Below the pieces are notes generated by a model that saw only the letters and a list, made by a program, of their open reading frames with translations, was not told the origin of the DNA and did no database searches. This document shows, in pieces, positions 9,552 through 18,297 of a DNA stretch of 64,000 nt. Every line of letters begins with the position of its first letter. Within the stretch, counting starts at the first letter, position 1. This DNA is from Bacteroidota bacterium. Its GTDB lineage: Bacteria > Bacteroidota > Bacteroidia > Sphingobacteriales > Sphingobacteriaceae. Made by a program: the position numbers and the translations under genes. The stretch is from NCBI GenBank assembly GCA_026224775.1, contig JAMFRP010000019.1:372001-436000 (forward strand). The letters are read 5' to 3'.

Positions 9552-10796
9552 ATGAAAAAGACTTCATCATATATTATAAATGCGACTATTTTGCTGGTTT
9601 TGGCAATGGTAGCATTTATGCAGTCATCATGTAAAAAAGATGCCAATGTAGGTTCTGGCAATCCTGTAATTACCCAGGTAAGGGCGTACGCTGCTTCTCC
9701 CAATGATAGTGTGCTTAAAGTAGCCAATCCGGGTAGTTATGTGGTATTACAAGGGAGCCATTTTACAGGTGTAAAAGAGGTGTATTTTGATGGCGTAGTA
9801 GCCTCAGTTAATAATGCTTTAGGCTCTGATAATAGTTTACCCGTAAGAGTGCCTGCTATTCCTTTTGCTACACTTAATCAATCAAAGTTAAATACAATAA
9901 CGGTAGTAACGGCAACCGGGCAGGTTACTTATAGCTTTCCTGTAGTTCCGCTTGCAACGGTTATTACATCTATGTCTAACGAAGATGCACTTGCCGGACA
10001 AACCGTTACTGTTTACGGATCTAATTTCTTTTATATTGATAAAGTTATTTTACCTGGCGGGATAATAGTATCATCTGGTATTGTAACTAATGATTTGGGT
10101 ACTACATTAACTTTTACAGTGCCACAAGGGGTTACAACAGGTGGGCCTATTCAAATAGTTAACCGTTATGGTACAAGTACTTCTGTTTTATTATTTGATG
10201 ATTTTGTTACCGGCGTAGCAACAAATTTCGATGCGATAAATAATTACTCATGGGGTTTAAGTTCAAATCCCACAAACAGCTCTACCGCCTATCCTGGCAA
10301 TACAGGCTATTACGCTGTATTAAATGCAACTGGAATTCCTGTAAATGATTTTGCATGGTATGATGGTGGGCGATCAATAAACCTTAATCCAACGCAATGG
10401 GTTCCGGTTGCGAATCTTTCAGATAATCCTGCTAATTGGGCTTTGAAATTTGAAATTGATGTTCCGGCGGCTACACCGTGGGTAAATGGTTCCATTTATA
10501 TTGTAAATAATTATACCTGGACTTATCTGGCTGCATATGACCCATGGAAAAATAGCGATGGTACAACAACGCCGTTTGTTACAAGTGGCTGGCAAACAGT
10601 AGTAATTCCTCTATCTAATTTTAAAACAACTCCTACCGGTGGTGCTGATGGTTCAGGTTCACTGCTGCCATCACTTACAGATCTACTTGGCCCAACAGGT
10701 AATGGCTCTATCAGTATTATGTTTATAAATGATGGAACAACTGTGGTTAATAATTTCACAGTAGCTATTGATAATATCAGAGTTGAGAAATATTAA
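9552..10796 (+). CDS. IPT/TIG-domain surface glycan-binding lipoprotein (SGBP-B/SusE-position)
   Basis: 414 residues with a lipoprotein signal peptide and lipobox QSSC (about residues 24-27). At least two IPT/TIG Ig-like modules can be seen, one with PGSYVVLQGSHFTGVKEVYF (about 57-76) and one with ALAGQTVTVYGSNFF (about 147-161). A C-terminal beta-sandwich of about 200 residues is rich in Trp and Tyr and ends in VAIDNIRVEK. This resembles the surface glycan-binding protein encoded after susD in xyloglucan and other beta-glycan loci. The protein is probably non-catalytic and displays glycan at the cell surface. A strong terminator follows 24 bases downstream, so susC-susD-SGBP probably form one transcript unit. 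Confidence 0.85.
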   Translation: MKKTSSYIINATILLVLAMVAFMQSSCKKDANVGSGNPVITQVRAYAASPNDSVLKVANPGSYVVLQGSHFTGVKEVYFDGVVASVNNALGSDNSLPVRVPAIPFATLNQSKLNTITVVTATGQVTYSFPVVPLATVITSMSNEDALAGQTVTVYGSNFFYIDKVILPGGIIVSSGIVTNDLGTTLTFTVPQGVTTGGPIQIVNRYGTSTSVLLFDDFVTGVATNFDAINNYSWGLSSNPTNSSTAYPGNTGYYAVLNATGIPVNDFAWYDGGRSINLNPTQWVPVANLSDNPANWALKFEIDVPAATPWVNGSIYIVNNYTWTYLAAYDPWKNSDGTTTPFVTSGWQTVVIPLSNFKTTPTGGADGSGSLLPSLTDLLGPTGNGSISIMFINDGTTVVNNFTVAIDNIRVEKY

Positions 10797-10819
10797 TTGA
10801 TTATTGATTGGTTAAATGG

Positions 10820-10857
10820 ATACCCGTGACTGCAAGTTCAGGAGCGGGTATTTTTTT
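10820..10857 (+). terminator. Rho-independent terminator after the susCD-SGBP genes
   Basis: ATACCCG at 10820-10826 pairs with CGGGTAT at 10845-10851 across an 18-nt loop and is followed directly by a run of seven T. It separates the susC-susD-SGBP genes from the hydrolase genes downstream. Confidence 0.8.
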
Positions 10858-10886
10858 ATGCTGATAGGTCTTATAATTAAACATAA

Positions 10887-12614
10887 ATGAAATATATACC
10901 CCACTTTAAATACTACGTGCTTGGTTTGTTCGTTTTGTCAGCCTGCTCAAAAAGTAAAAGTAATAATCCTACCCCTGTAACACCTGTTAACGGAGATAGT
11001 ACGGTAACGATCAAGCCGCAAACGGATCCAGCTATTGCGGCAACCATGGGCTTTTTCTTAGACGACTGGGCACCAAAAACGCTCACTACGCCATCTTATG
11101 TCGATACCACCAAACCATCGGCAACCGCATCGGTGACCGTAAATGTTGACTATAGCAATGTGATTACCAAGGTTCCTAAATACTTGTTTGGCAACAACAT
11201 CAATCCATATATGGGGCAAATAGTAACCGAGCCGGTTTTAATAAATAATATCAAAACGTTATCGCCTAATATCCTTCGCTTTCCGGGCGGTAATATAGCC
11301 AGCGTATATTTTTGGAACGGACAAATACCAGCTGATGCTCCTGCTAACTTGTATAATTCAAATGGCAATAGTGTTGCAGCGGGTTATTGGCTAGGTAATA
11401 ATACCGCCAGTTGGACGCTTTCCTTAGATAATTATTATGCTGCCTTGCAGCAAACCAACAGCACCGGTATAATAACCGTAAACTATAGCTATGCCCGTTA
11501 TGGCACCAGCGCACATCCCGATCAGGTTGCGGCACATTTGGCGGCCAATTGGGTTAGGTATGATAACGGCCGCACAAAGTATTGGGAAATAGGTAACGAA
11601 AATGACGGGGCATGGCAAGCTGGCTGGCAGATAGATGTCACACAGAATAAAGACGGTCAACCTAAAATTATTACCGGGGCATTATATGGTACTCACTTTA
11701 AAGTATTTGCCGATTCCATGCGTAATGCGGCAAAGCAAATCGGAGCTCAAATAGAAATAGGCGCGCAGATAGTTAACCCGGTAAGTTCTTATAACGCAGT
11801 TGACCAAACCTGGAATTCAGGTTTGTTTGCGTCAGCTGGTAACTATCCCGATTTTTATATTGTACATGATTACTACACTGGGTCGGATAACGAAACTGCG
11901 GCGACTATCCTCGCTACCCCGGTTACCGAATCAAAAGCTATCATGACCTGGGTGAATAGCTCAGAACAACAGGGCGGTGTTAGCTCAAAACCAATAGCAC
12001 TTACCGAATGGAATATATTTGCAACAGGATCAGATCAAATGGTGTCAAACATTGCGGGTATGCATGCCACTATGGTATTAGGCGAGTTATTGAAAAATAA
12101 CTTCGGTATGGCCAGCCGTTGGGATCTGGCAAATGGTTGGAATGGTGGCGATGATCAGGGTATGTTTAGTATGGGCGATGAGCCGGATAACAGTACCAAA
12201 TGGAATGCCCGGCCATCGTTTTATCACATGTACTATTTCCAAAAATACTTTGGCGACCGGATGGTTAACTCAACAGTATCCGGTAGTTCGGATGTGTTTA
12301 GCTATGCTTCTTCATTTACCTCGGGCCAGGCAGGGGTAGTGGTGGTTAACAGAGGTTTGACATCGCAAGTGGTCAGCATTAATATTCAAAACTTCGCAGC
12401 AGGTACACGCTATTATTATTACGTTTTGGTTGGCGGTACAGATAACGGTGAATTTTCGCGCAAAGTATACATTAATGGTATTGGCCCTTCATCTGTTTCG
12501 GGTGGTCCGCCCAACTATACGCAGATCACCGCTAAAGGGGGCCTAATTCAGGGAGATATAAAAGTAGCATCGCCTCCACGTTCGGTCATTTTTATAGTGG
12601 CTGATGCAAAGTAG
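10887..12614 (+). CDS. Clan GH-A glycoside hydrolase lipoprotein (alpha-L-arabinofuranosidase/GH44-like)
   Basis: 575 residues with a lipoprotein signal (lipobox LSAC, Cys at about 20) followed by a Ser/Asn/Pro/Thr-rich linker, so probably surface-tethered. The TIM-barrel part has LRFPGGNIASVYFW, then YWEIGNEN, giving a likely acid/base Glu at residue 238, then PIALTEWN, giving a likely nucleophile Glu at 374. That GNE...TEW layout is shared by GH51 arabinofuranosidases, GH44 endo-xyloglucanases and relatives. A C-terminal beta-sandwich (about 480-575) follows. In this locus it could remove arabinose side chains or cleave the xyloglucan backbone. I cannot choose the family without a profile search. 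It lies between a terminator and the GH3 gene, with 27 bases to the latter. Confidence 0.65.
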   Translation: MKYIPHFKYYVLGLFVLSACSKSKSNNPTPVTPVNGDSTVTIKPQTDPAIAATMGFFLDDWAPKTLTTPSYVDTTKPSATASVTVNVDYSNVITKVPKYLFGNNINPYMGQIVTEPVLINNIKTLSPNILRFPGGNIASVYFWNGQIPADAPANLYNSNGNSVAAGYWLGNNTASWTLSLDNYYAALQQTNSTGIITVNYSYARYGTSAHPDQVAAHLAANWVRYDNGRTKYWEIGNENDGAWQAGWQIDVTQNKDGQPKIITGALYGTHFKVFADSMRNAAKQIGAQIEIGAQIVNPVSSYNAVDQTWNSGLFASAGNYPDFYIVHDYYTGSDNETAATILATPVTESKAIMTWVNSSEQQGGVSSKPIALTEWNIFATGSDQMVSNIAGMHATMVLGELLKNNFGMASRWDLANGWNGGDDQGMFSMGDEPDNSTKWNARPSFYHMYYFQKYFGDRMVNSTVSGSSDVFSYASSFTSGQAGVVVVNRGLTSQVVSINIQNFAAGTRYYYYVLVGGTDNGEFSRKVYINGIGPSSVSGGPPNYTQITAKGGLIQGDIKVASPPRSVIFIVADAK

Positions 12615-12641
12615 GCTTGAATAAATAAAATAAGATAAAAG

Positions 12642-14801
12642 ATGATTAAATATATAACAGCATGTGCTTTAACCCTTTTTGTGTTTGGCAATGTTTCCGC
12701 TCAAAATAAAGATGAGGTTACCTTACAGAATAAGATCAGTAGTATAATTAAAAAGATGACGCTCGAAGAGAAGATAGCAATGCTCCATGGCAACGCCTTA
12801 TTCTCTTCGGCAGGGGTAAAGCGATTAGGGATACCCGAATTAACTTGCGATGATGGCCCCTTAGGTGTTCGGGAAGAGATAAAGCGCTTCGACTGGAACT
12901 CTGCTAACTGGACAACCGATTCGGCAACATTTCTTCCAAATGGGTCGGCAATAGCAGCTACCTGGAACCCTGATATGGCTAACAAATATGGCGTTATTAT
13001 AGGTCAGGAAGCAAATGCCCGCAAAAAAGATGTGATGCTATCGCCCGCGTTTAATATTTGCAGGATGCCGCTTAATGGCCGTACTTATGAATATTACTCT
13101 GAGGATCCATATTTGAACGGCCGGTTAGCGGTGCAGGCTGTAAAGGGTATTCAGAGTCAGGATGTGGCGGCATGTATCAAACATTTCGCGGCCAATAACC
13201 AGGAGGTTAACCGTAACAATATCAACGAGGAAATTGATGAACGTACCTTGCGCGAAATTTATTTACCGGCATTTAAAGCAGCTATACAAGAAGGTAACGC
13301 CTACACCATTATGTCGGCTTATAATAAAGTGAACGGTTACTGGTGTTCTGAAAATGACTTTTTACTTAATAAAGTATTAAAAAAGGAGTGGGGCTTTAAG
13401 GGGGCAGTAATATCCGATTGGGGCGGTGTCCACCATACCATAGCCGCGGCCAACAATGGCCTGGATATTGAAATGGGATCTAGTGGACCATATGACCAAT
13501 GGTATTTTGCTGACCCGTTGCTTGCCGCTGTTAAAGTGGGTCAGGTGTCAGAAAAAATTATTGATGATAAAGTGAGGCGTATATTATGGGTAATGTATCA
13601 TACCTCCATGAGTGCAAATCATCCAAAAGGATCTATCGCAACACCTGCGCATGGCAAAGCAGCTTATGCTATAGCGTCGGAATCTATCGTCCTGTTAAAA
13701 AATGATGCACATCTGCTTCCTTTAAAAACAAATAACATAAAAAGCATAGCGGTAATTGGTGACAACGCGATCCGGACATTTGCATTAGGCGGTTATGGCG
13801 CCGGTGTGAAAGCGAAATATGAGATCACTGCATTGGCAGGCATACGGTCGAGGTTTGGGCAAACAGCCGATATTAAATTTGCACAAGGCTATAAAGCTAA
13901 TTATTTAGCCAGCCGTACAGACGAGCAAAATGCCGGTTACGATAAACCAAACGATACGCTGATAGCTGAAGCGGCAGCGATTGCGAAAAAAAGTGATGTA
14001 GCCATTTTATGCATTGGCTCCAATCGTGAATACGAAAGCGAGGGGCATGATCGCAAAACCCTTGCACTTCCCTTTGGTGAGCAGGCGCTGGTTAATGCGG
14101 TGACCGCCGCAAACCCCAATACCATTATTGTAATTATGGCAGGCGCGCCGTATGATCTCAATGAGATCAAAAAATCAAACCATACTATTGTTTGGTCATG
14201 GTTCAATGGTTCAGAGGCGGGTAATGCACTGGCCGATGTATTGAAAGGCGTTATTAATCCATCAGGCAAAATGCCGTTTACATTCCCGGTTTCATTGCAT
14301 GATTCACCTGCATTTGCATTAAATAGTTACCCCGGCGAAAACCTTAACACCACTTATAAAGAAGGGATATTGGTAGGCTATCGCTGGTACGATACCAAAA
14401 ATATCGAACCGCTATATTGCTTTGGTTACGGGCTTTCTTACACCAATTTTGGCTACACTGGTTTATCAACCGATAAAAAGAACTATCAGCTTAATGATAA
14501 GATAGCGGTAACGGTCAAGGTGAAAAACACGGGCAACGTGACAGGTAAAGAGGTTGTTCAGTTATATATCAAAAAAGTAAACTCATCTATATTAAGAGCA
14601 GATAAGGAACTTAAAGCCTTTAAAAAGGTAATGATAACTCCGGGTAAAACCGCTATTGTTCCAATGAATATTAAGGTAAACGATCTGGCTTATTTTGATG
14701 ATAAAGTAAACAAATGGGTTGTTGAGCCTGGCGAATATAAAATAATGGCAGCCTCTTCGTCAAAAGATATCAGGAAGGTAACATCCATCTATGTTCACTA
14801 A
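12642..14801 (+). CDS. GH3 beta-glucosidase
   Basis: 719 residues with a signal peptide ending near VSAQ (about 21). The N-terminal barrel carries KHFAANNQEVNR and the nucleophile motif VISDWGG, with the catalytic Asp at residue 259. The second alpha/beta domain carries GSNREYESEGHDR, the usual acid/base region. A fibronectin-III-like domain closes the protein (VKVKNTGNVTGKEVVQLY, about 625-642). The family removes terminal beta-glucose from oligosaccharides. Here it probably finishes degradation of the glucan backbone after GH31 has removed xylose. It is the last gene of the plus-strand locus and is followed by a bidirectional terminator. Confidence 0.9.
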   Translation: MIKYITACALTLFVFGNVSAQNKDEVTLQNKISSIIKKMTLEEKIAMLHGNALFSSAGVKRLGIPELTCDDGPLGVREEIKRFDWNSANWTTDSATFLPNGSAIAATWNPDMANKYGVIIGQEANARKKDVMLSPAFNICRMPLNGRTYEYYSEDPYLNGRLAVQAVKGIQSQDVAACIKHFAANNQEVNRNNINEEIDERTLREIYLPAFKAAIQEGNAYTIMSAYNKVNGYWCSENDFLLNKVLKKEWGFKGAVISDWGGVHHTIAAANNGLDIEMGSSGPYDQWYFADPLLAAVKVGQVSEKIIDDKVRRILWVMYHTSMSANHPKGSIATPAHGKAAYAIASESIVLLKNDAHLLPLKTNNIKSIAVIGDNAIRTFALGGYGAGVKAKYEITALAGIRSRFGQTADIKFAQGYKANYLASRTDEQNAGYDKPNDTLIAEAAAIAKKSDVAILCIGSNREYESEGHDRKTLALPFGEQALVNAVTAANPNTIIVIMAGAPYDLNEIKKSNHTIVWSWFNGSEAGNALADVLKGVINPSGKMPFTFPVSLHDSPAFALNSYPGENLNTTYKEGILVGYRWYDTKNIEPLYCFGYGLSYTNFGYTGLSTDKKNYQLNDKIAVTVKVKNTGNVTGKEVVQLYIKKVNSSILRADKELKAFKKVMITPGKTAIVPMNIKVNDLAYFDDKVNKWVVEPGEYKIMAASSSKDIRKVTSIYVH

Positions 14802-14844
14802 TTGATTAAATGAGTACTGGTAAAGCTAAATTGTATGTGAAAAA

Positions 14845-14876
14845 TAAAATCAGGCACCTTCCAATACCTGATTTTA
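14845..14876. terminator. Bidirectional terminator between GH3 and the convergent TonB receptor
   Basis: TAAAATCAGG at 14845-14854 and CCTGATTTTA at 14867-14876 are perfect 10-bp inverted repeats around a 12-nt loop. Each arm ends in an A/T tract suitable for termination on either strand. It sits between the convergent ends at 14801 and 14951. Confidence 0.7.
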
Positions 14877-14950
14877 ATTCAACTGACCTAAAGAACGAAG
14901 AAAGATTTTTTGCGCCTCTCTGGCTTACCGCTACTGAAGTGTCATTCAAT

Positions 14951-17401
14951 TTAAGAAGCATCCTCGATCCGCTTAACTTGTTTTTCGTGTTTTGAAGCAC
15001 CGGAACCGGAGCGATAGGAGAAAGTGAACGTAGCTCTGGAGCGTATTTCGTGTAGTTCAAAATTGAGCAACAGGTCATTGCTGCTTGTTAAAAATGCCAC
15101 CTTCCGGCTGTTGAAAATGTCATTGGCATTAAAACTCAACGAAGCCCTGTCTCCGGCGAGGGTATACTTTGTAGCGGCATCCATTCCAAAATCTGCACGA
15201 TTTCTGTCCTGCAGAAGCATATCCTGTGCGCGATAATCTGCGCGGATTTGGAATGATAATCTTTGTATGGGTGTTATATTGCTGGTGATGTTTGCATTCC
15301 AGCTGATCCCGTTGTTGGCCGTTATGCCATATTGTGGAGCCGCAGCATTATCCCGATCAAAGATATTTGCATTGGCCGTTAAGTCCCACCCTTTTAGCAG
15401 GTCAAAATGGCCGATCAACTCCAGCCCGGTAGTAATTGAATATTTAAAATTTTCAGGTATCGTGGTTGTTTCATCATTAACCGGGTCGGTTTCAATATGT
15501 TGAATTACATTATGGATCGTATTGTTATAGATACCGGAAGTAAAGGATATATTCTGCCAGATTTTATTGTAATCTAATTCCAGGTCGGTAACGCTTTCGG
15601 GTATTAAGCCCGGATTACCCTTGTTGTAATTTGACGGGTCGGAAAAATCGATTGTGGAATTGACTTCCCTTACCGATGGTCTCGAGATCCGCCTGGTAAA
15701 GGTGAACTGCAATTGGCTGTTGTTTTCAAGCTTTTCGGTGAGCAGCACGCTTGGGTATATTCCTTTGACGGGGACTTTTACCGGAGTAGGAAATAACAAA
15801 TTATTTGCATTATAACTCATAAAGGTAGCATCAAGGTGACTATCTTCTCCTCTTACACCTGCCTGGTAGCTGAAATTGCCGATTTGGTCCTTATAGTTCA
15901 AATACACGGCGTACACCTGATTATTGCTGCTAAAAAAATCAGTAAACGCATAAAGCGGAGTTTCGCCCGTATTTAAAACGTTGTAGGCATATTGGTCATT
16001 ATTTCCGAGGGTGATCTGGCTACGGTAACCGGCCGAAAATTGTCCTGATCTGCCTACCGGTAAAACATAATCAACCTGTATATTATAATTAATGACATTA
16101 TGCCTGGTATCACTTATTAACGGTGTGTCAATATTGGGTGATTGCACGCCATTAACAGGGTTATAACGGGTTGTATATTGCTCGTTATCCCTGAAACTGC
16201 CGTATGCGTAGGCGAAGTTAAACGCAAGTTCCTCTTTAGGTTTCTTAAATCGCCTGTTGTAGTCGAGGTCAAATTCATAACTGTTGCCATTATTATTTAC
16301 GGTATTAAAGCGGTTGTAGGACTCAAGAGGTGCATAATTGGCAGAATAGTTACTAACATTTATCGACCCATCCTGATGCATATTACGCGAATTAAAACTG
16401 GTGGATATACCCAATGTGCTCATGGGGGTAAGTGAATAATCAATGCCGGCTTTTACAAACTGTATTTTGTTCCGGGTAACGGATGGAAAGGTTTCATTGG
16501 AATGCACAACGGTGTCAGCCGGTTTTAAATAAGTAACGAGCTGTGTGCCGGTGCTGAAAGTATTTCCATTCTTTAGGCTATAATTACCATAAATATTTAC
16601 TTTCCCGCTTTGGTAACTCAAGCTGGCATCGCCGTTATAATTATCGCGGGTGCCGCCACCAATATCTACGGAGGCGTTTAGTCCTGACCTGCTGTTCTTT
16701 TTCAGAATAATATTAATAACACCCTCGCCATTGGCGTCGTAATTAGCCGGGGGATTGGGGATCACTTCTATGCTTTCGATTGCACTGGCCGGTATTGATT
16801 GAAGTATCTGGGTAATATCGCCATTTGCAATTATGGAAGGTTTTCCATCAACAAGGACTTTAACATTGGTAGATCCGCGGAGACTTACATTACCGTTACC
16901 ATCAATTTGCAGGGTTGGCACGTTCCGCAGCAAATCCGCCGCATTCCCCCCTTTGCTGATCAGGCTTTGGTTAACCGAAAATACCTTTTTACCATCGACA
17001 TTTTGTAATGCCTCTTTTTTGGCAGTGATAGCAACCTCTTTTAGTAAGCTGTTCTTTGATGCGCTCATGAGCAGCGTGCCTAAATTTAAATTTCGGGTTT
17101 CGGGATTGATTAGTATATTTTCTTTGAAGATATTATTGTAGCCAACATACGTTATCCGCAGTGTAAATGTCCCGACAGGGACATTTACAAGCACGAAATT
17201 ACCAATGCTATCGGTTTGGATACCTTTAACAGGGGCTTTGGTTTGCTGATTTAATAAAACTACCGTGGCAAACGGGATAGGCTCATGCGTAAGCGAATCG
17301 GTTAGCCTTCCGGATATTTTTATACTTTGCTGGCTATATCCCCTAGCAGCAATCAGCATGAGTAAACCGAGTGCCGCTATTTTTAATTGAAGTAATTTCA
17401 T
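14951..17401 (-). CDS. TonB-dependent outer membrane receptor with CarboxypepD_reg-like domain
   Basis: About 816 residues from the ATG at 17401. The frame extends to an ATG at 17422, but 17401 gives a cleaner signal peptide (MKLLQLKIAALG to GYSQQ), and the upstream ATG lies inside a conserved motif. A carboxypeptidase-regulatory-like domain (about residues 25-105) is followed by a plug (LLRNVPTLQIDGNGNVSLRG, then GSTNVKVLVDG) and a barrel of the outer-membrane beta-barrel family 3 type common in Bacteroidota. The substrate is not evident. The gene is convergent with the xyloglucan locus and is preceded by a DinB-like gene on the same strand. Specificity remains unassigned. Confidence 0.85.
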   Translation of the reverse strand: MKLLQLKIAALGLLMLIAARGYSQQSIKISGRLTDSLTHEPIPFATVVLLNQQTKAPVKGIQTDSIGNFVLVNVPVGTFTLRITYVGYNNIFKENILINPETRNLNLGTLLMSASKNSLLKEVAITAKKEALQNVDGKKVFSVNQSLISKGGNAADLLRNVPTLQIDGNGNVSLRGSTNVKVLVDGKPSIIANGDITQILQSIPASAIESIEVIPNPPANYDANGEGVINIILKKNSRSGLNASVDIGGGTRDNYNGDASLSYQSGKVNIYGNYSLKNGNTFSTGTQLVTYLKPADTVVHSNETFPSVTRNKIQFVKAGIDYSLTPMSTLGISTSFNSRNMHQDGSINVSNYSANYAPLESYNRFNTVNNNGNSYEFDLDYNRRFKKPKEELAFNFAYAYGSFRDNEQYTTRYNPVNGVQSPNIDTPLISDTRHNVINYNIQVDYVLPVGRSGQFSAGYRSQITLGNNDQYAYNVLNTGETPLYAFTDFFSSNNQVYAVYLNYKDQIGNFSYQAGVRGEDSHLDATFMSYNANNLLFPTPVKVPVKGIYPSVLLTEKLENNSQLQFTFTRRISRPSVREVNSTIDFSDPSNYNKGNPGLIPESVTDLELDYNKIWQNISFTSGIYNNTIHNVIQHIETDPVNDETTTIPENFKYSITTGLELIGHFDLLKGWDLTANANIFDRDNAAAPQYGITANNGISWNANITSNITPIQRLSFQIRADYRAQDMLLQDRNRADFGMDAATKYTLAGDRASLSFNANDIFNSRKVAFLTSSNDLLLNFELHEIRSRATFTFSYRSGSGASKHEKQVKRIEDAS

Positions 17402-17408
17402 GAACTGG

Positions 17409-17425
17409 TTTTTGATGGTCAAAGG
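17409..17425 (-). promoter_or_regulatory. 17-bp motif, copy 1 (upstream of TonB receptor)
   Basis: TTTTTGATGGTCAAAGG starts 8 bases upstream of the ATG at 17401. It matches 15 of 17 bases with the palindromic copy at 18085-18101 ahead of the neighbouring gene. This suggests a shared operator; function unproven. An inverted repeat GGTTCC/GGAACC (17426-17431 and 17440-17445) adjoins it. Confidence 0.35.
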
Positions 17426-17525
17426 GGTTCCAACAACTCGGAACCTTGTAATTGTCGATGATGATGCTTATCCAATTAGGGCATCCGGCTGAAAACAGGT
17501 ATGCGAAAACATTTGGCCGCCTTAA

Positions 17526-18068
17526 CTAAAACAGCACTTCCGCGGGCGGAGTTACGCCTTTTAAACGCAGGTAAATGGTGGTTTGGCCCACTTGATGGGT
17601 TTGATGTTCAAATGCCTTACCGAATAGTCCGCTTCTGGTAATGTCATGCTTGCCAAACTTTGTGGTTTCCTGCATTTGATCTGGCGTCATATTTTGAAGT
17701 GTGCTTATTACCCAATCGTAGCTATCCATTACCGTTTTTATGGTAGCTTCCTTCGTCGGTGACACTGTTTTTTCATTAAGATTATGAGTTGTAAGTGTTT
17801 CACCAATAGGGTTTGGCTTATCACTTGCGACAGTAGCAAAAACATAATTGGCATCCGATAAATGAAGCATTTGCTGCGCAAAAGAGCGAATCTCAGGTGT
17901 TGGTTTAAAGCCGTAACCATCTTCAGGCATAGCATCCAGGTAGGCTTTGGTATACATTTTTGCCCGCTGCCATTCGGTTACCATTTGTGATTGCGTAAAT
18001 TGAGCGAACGCTGAACTGCTGACAAAAATTAATGCCAGGACTGTAAACAAGAGTGATACTTTTTTCAT
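17526..18068 (-). CDS. Secreted DinB-like (DUF664-type) protein
   Basis: 180 residues: signal peptide ending SSAFAQ (about 23), then a four-helix bundle typical of the DinB/YfiT superfamily. Three His residues are candidates for the metal site: QMLHLSDANYVF (about 67-78), the His of KFGKHDITRSG (about 143-153), and EHQTHQVGQTTIYLRLKG (about 158-175). DinB-like proteins are often metal-binding and thiol-transferase-related, and their roles are mostly unknown. The signal peptide predicts a periplasmic form. Its promoter region holds a 15-bp perfect palindrome also found, in near copy, upstream of the TonB receptor gene. Confidence 0.8.
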   Translation of the reverse strand: MKKVSLLFTVLALIFVSSSAFAQFTQSQMVTEWQRAKMYTKAYLDAMPEDGYGFKPTPEIRSFAQQMLHLSDANYVFATVASDKPNPIGETLTTHNLNEKTVSPTKEATIKTVMDSYDWVISTLQNMTPDQMQETTKFGKHDITRSGLFGKAFEHQTHQVGQTTIYLRLKGVTPPAEVLF

Positions 18069-18084
18069 GATTGGGTTATTTTAA

Positions 18085-18101
18085 TTTTTGATGATCAAAA
18101 G
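18085..18101 (-). promoter_or_regulatory. 17-bp motif, copy 2 (palindrome upstream of DinB-like gene)
   Basis: The core TTTTGAT-G-ATCAAAA (18086-18100) is a perfect palindrome 17 bases upstream of the ATG at 18068. The near copy at 17409-17425 precedes the next gene on the same strand. Confidence 0.4.
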
Positions 18102-18297
18102 TGTTTTTTACAAACCGGCTTCAATAATCTTTTCGACCTTGTTACTTTTATTTCCAACGGGGAATGCTATTTATTCGACATACGGGCTTTTCAGGGGTTT
18201 TTAATCCACCGTCTTGATTTTCTATGCAATTGCAGAGAATAATGGCCCAACGGTATAAAATAGTGTATGAAAACGCAAAAGGTTAGTATTTTTGAAT

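Noticed and set aside
14810..14995. 61-codon plus-strand ORF between GH3 and the TonB receptor
   Set aside because: It runs through the bidirectional terminator and into the 3' end of the convergent receptor gene; it shows no family features.
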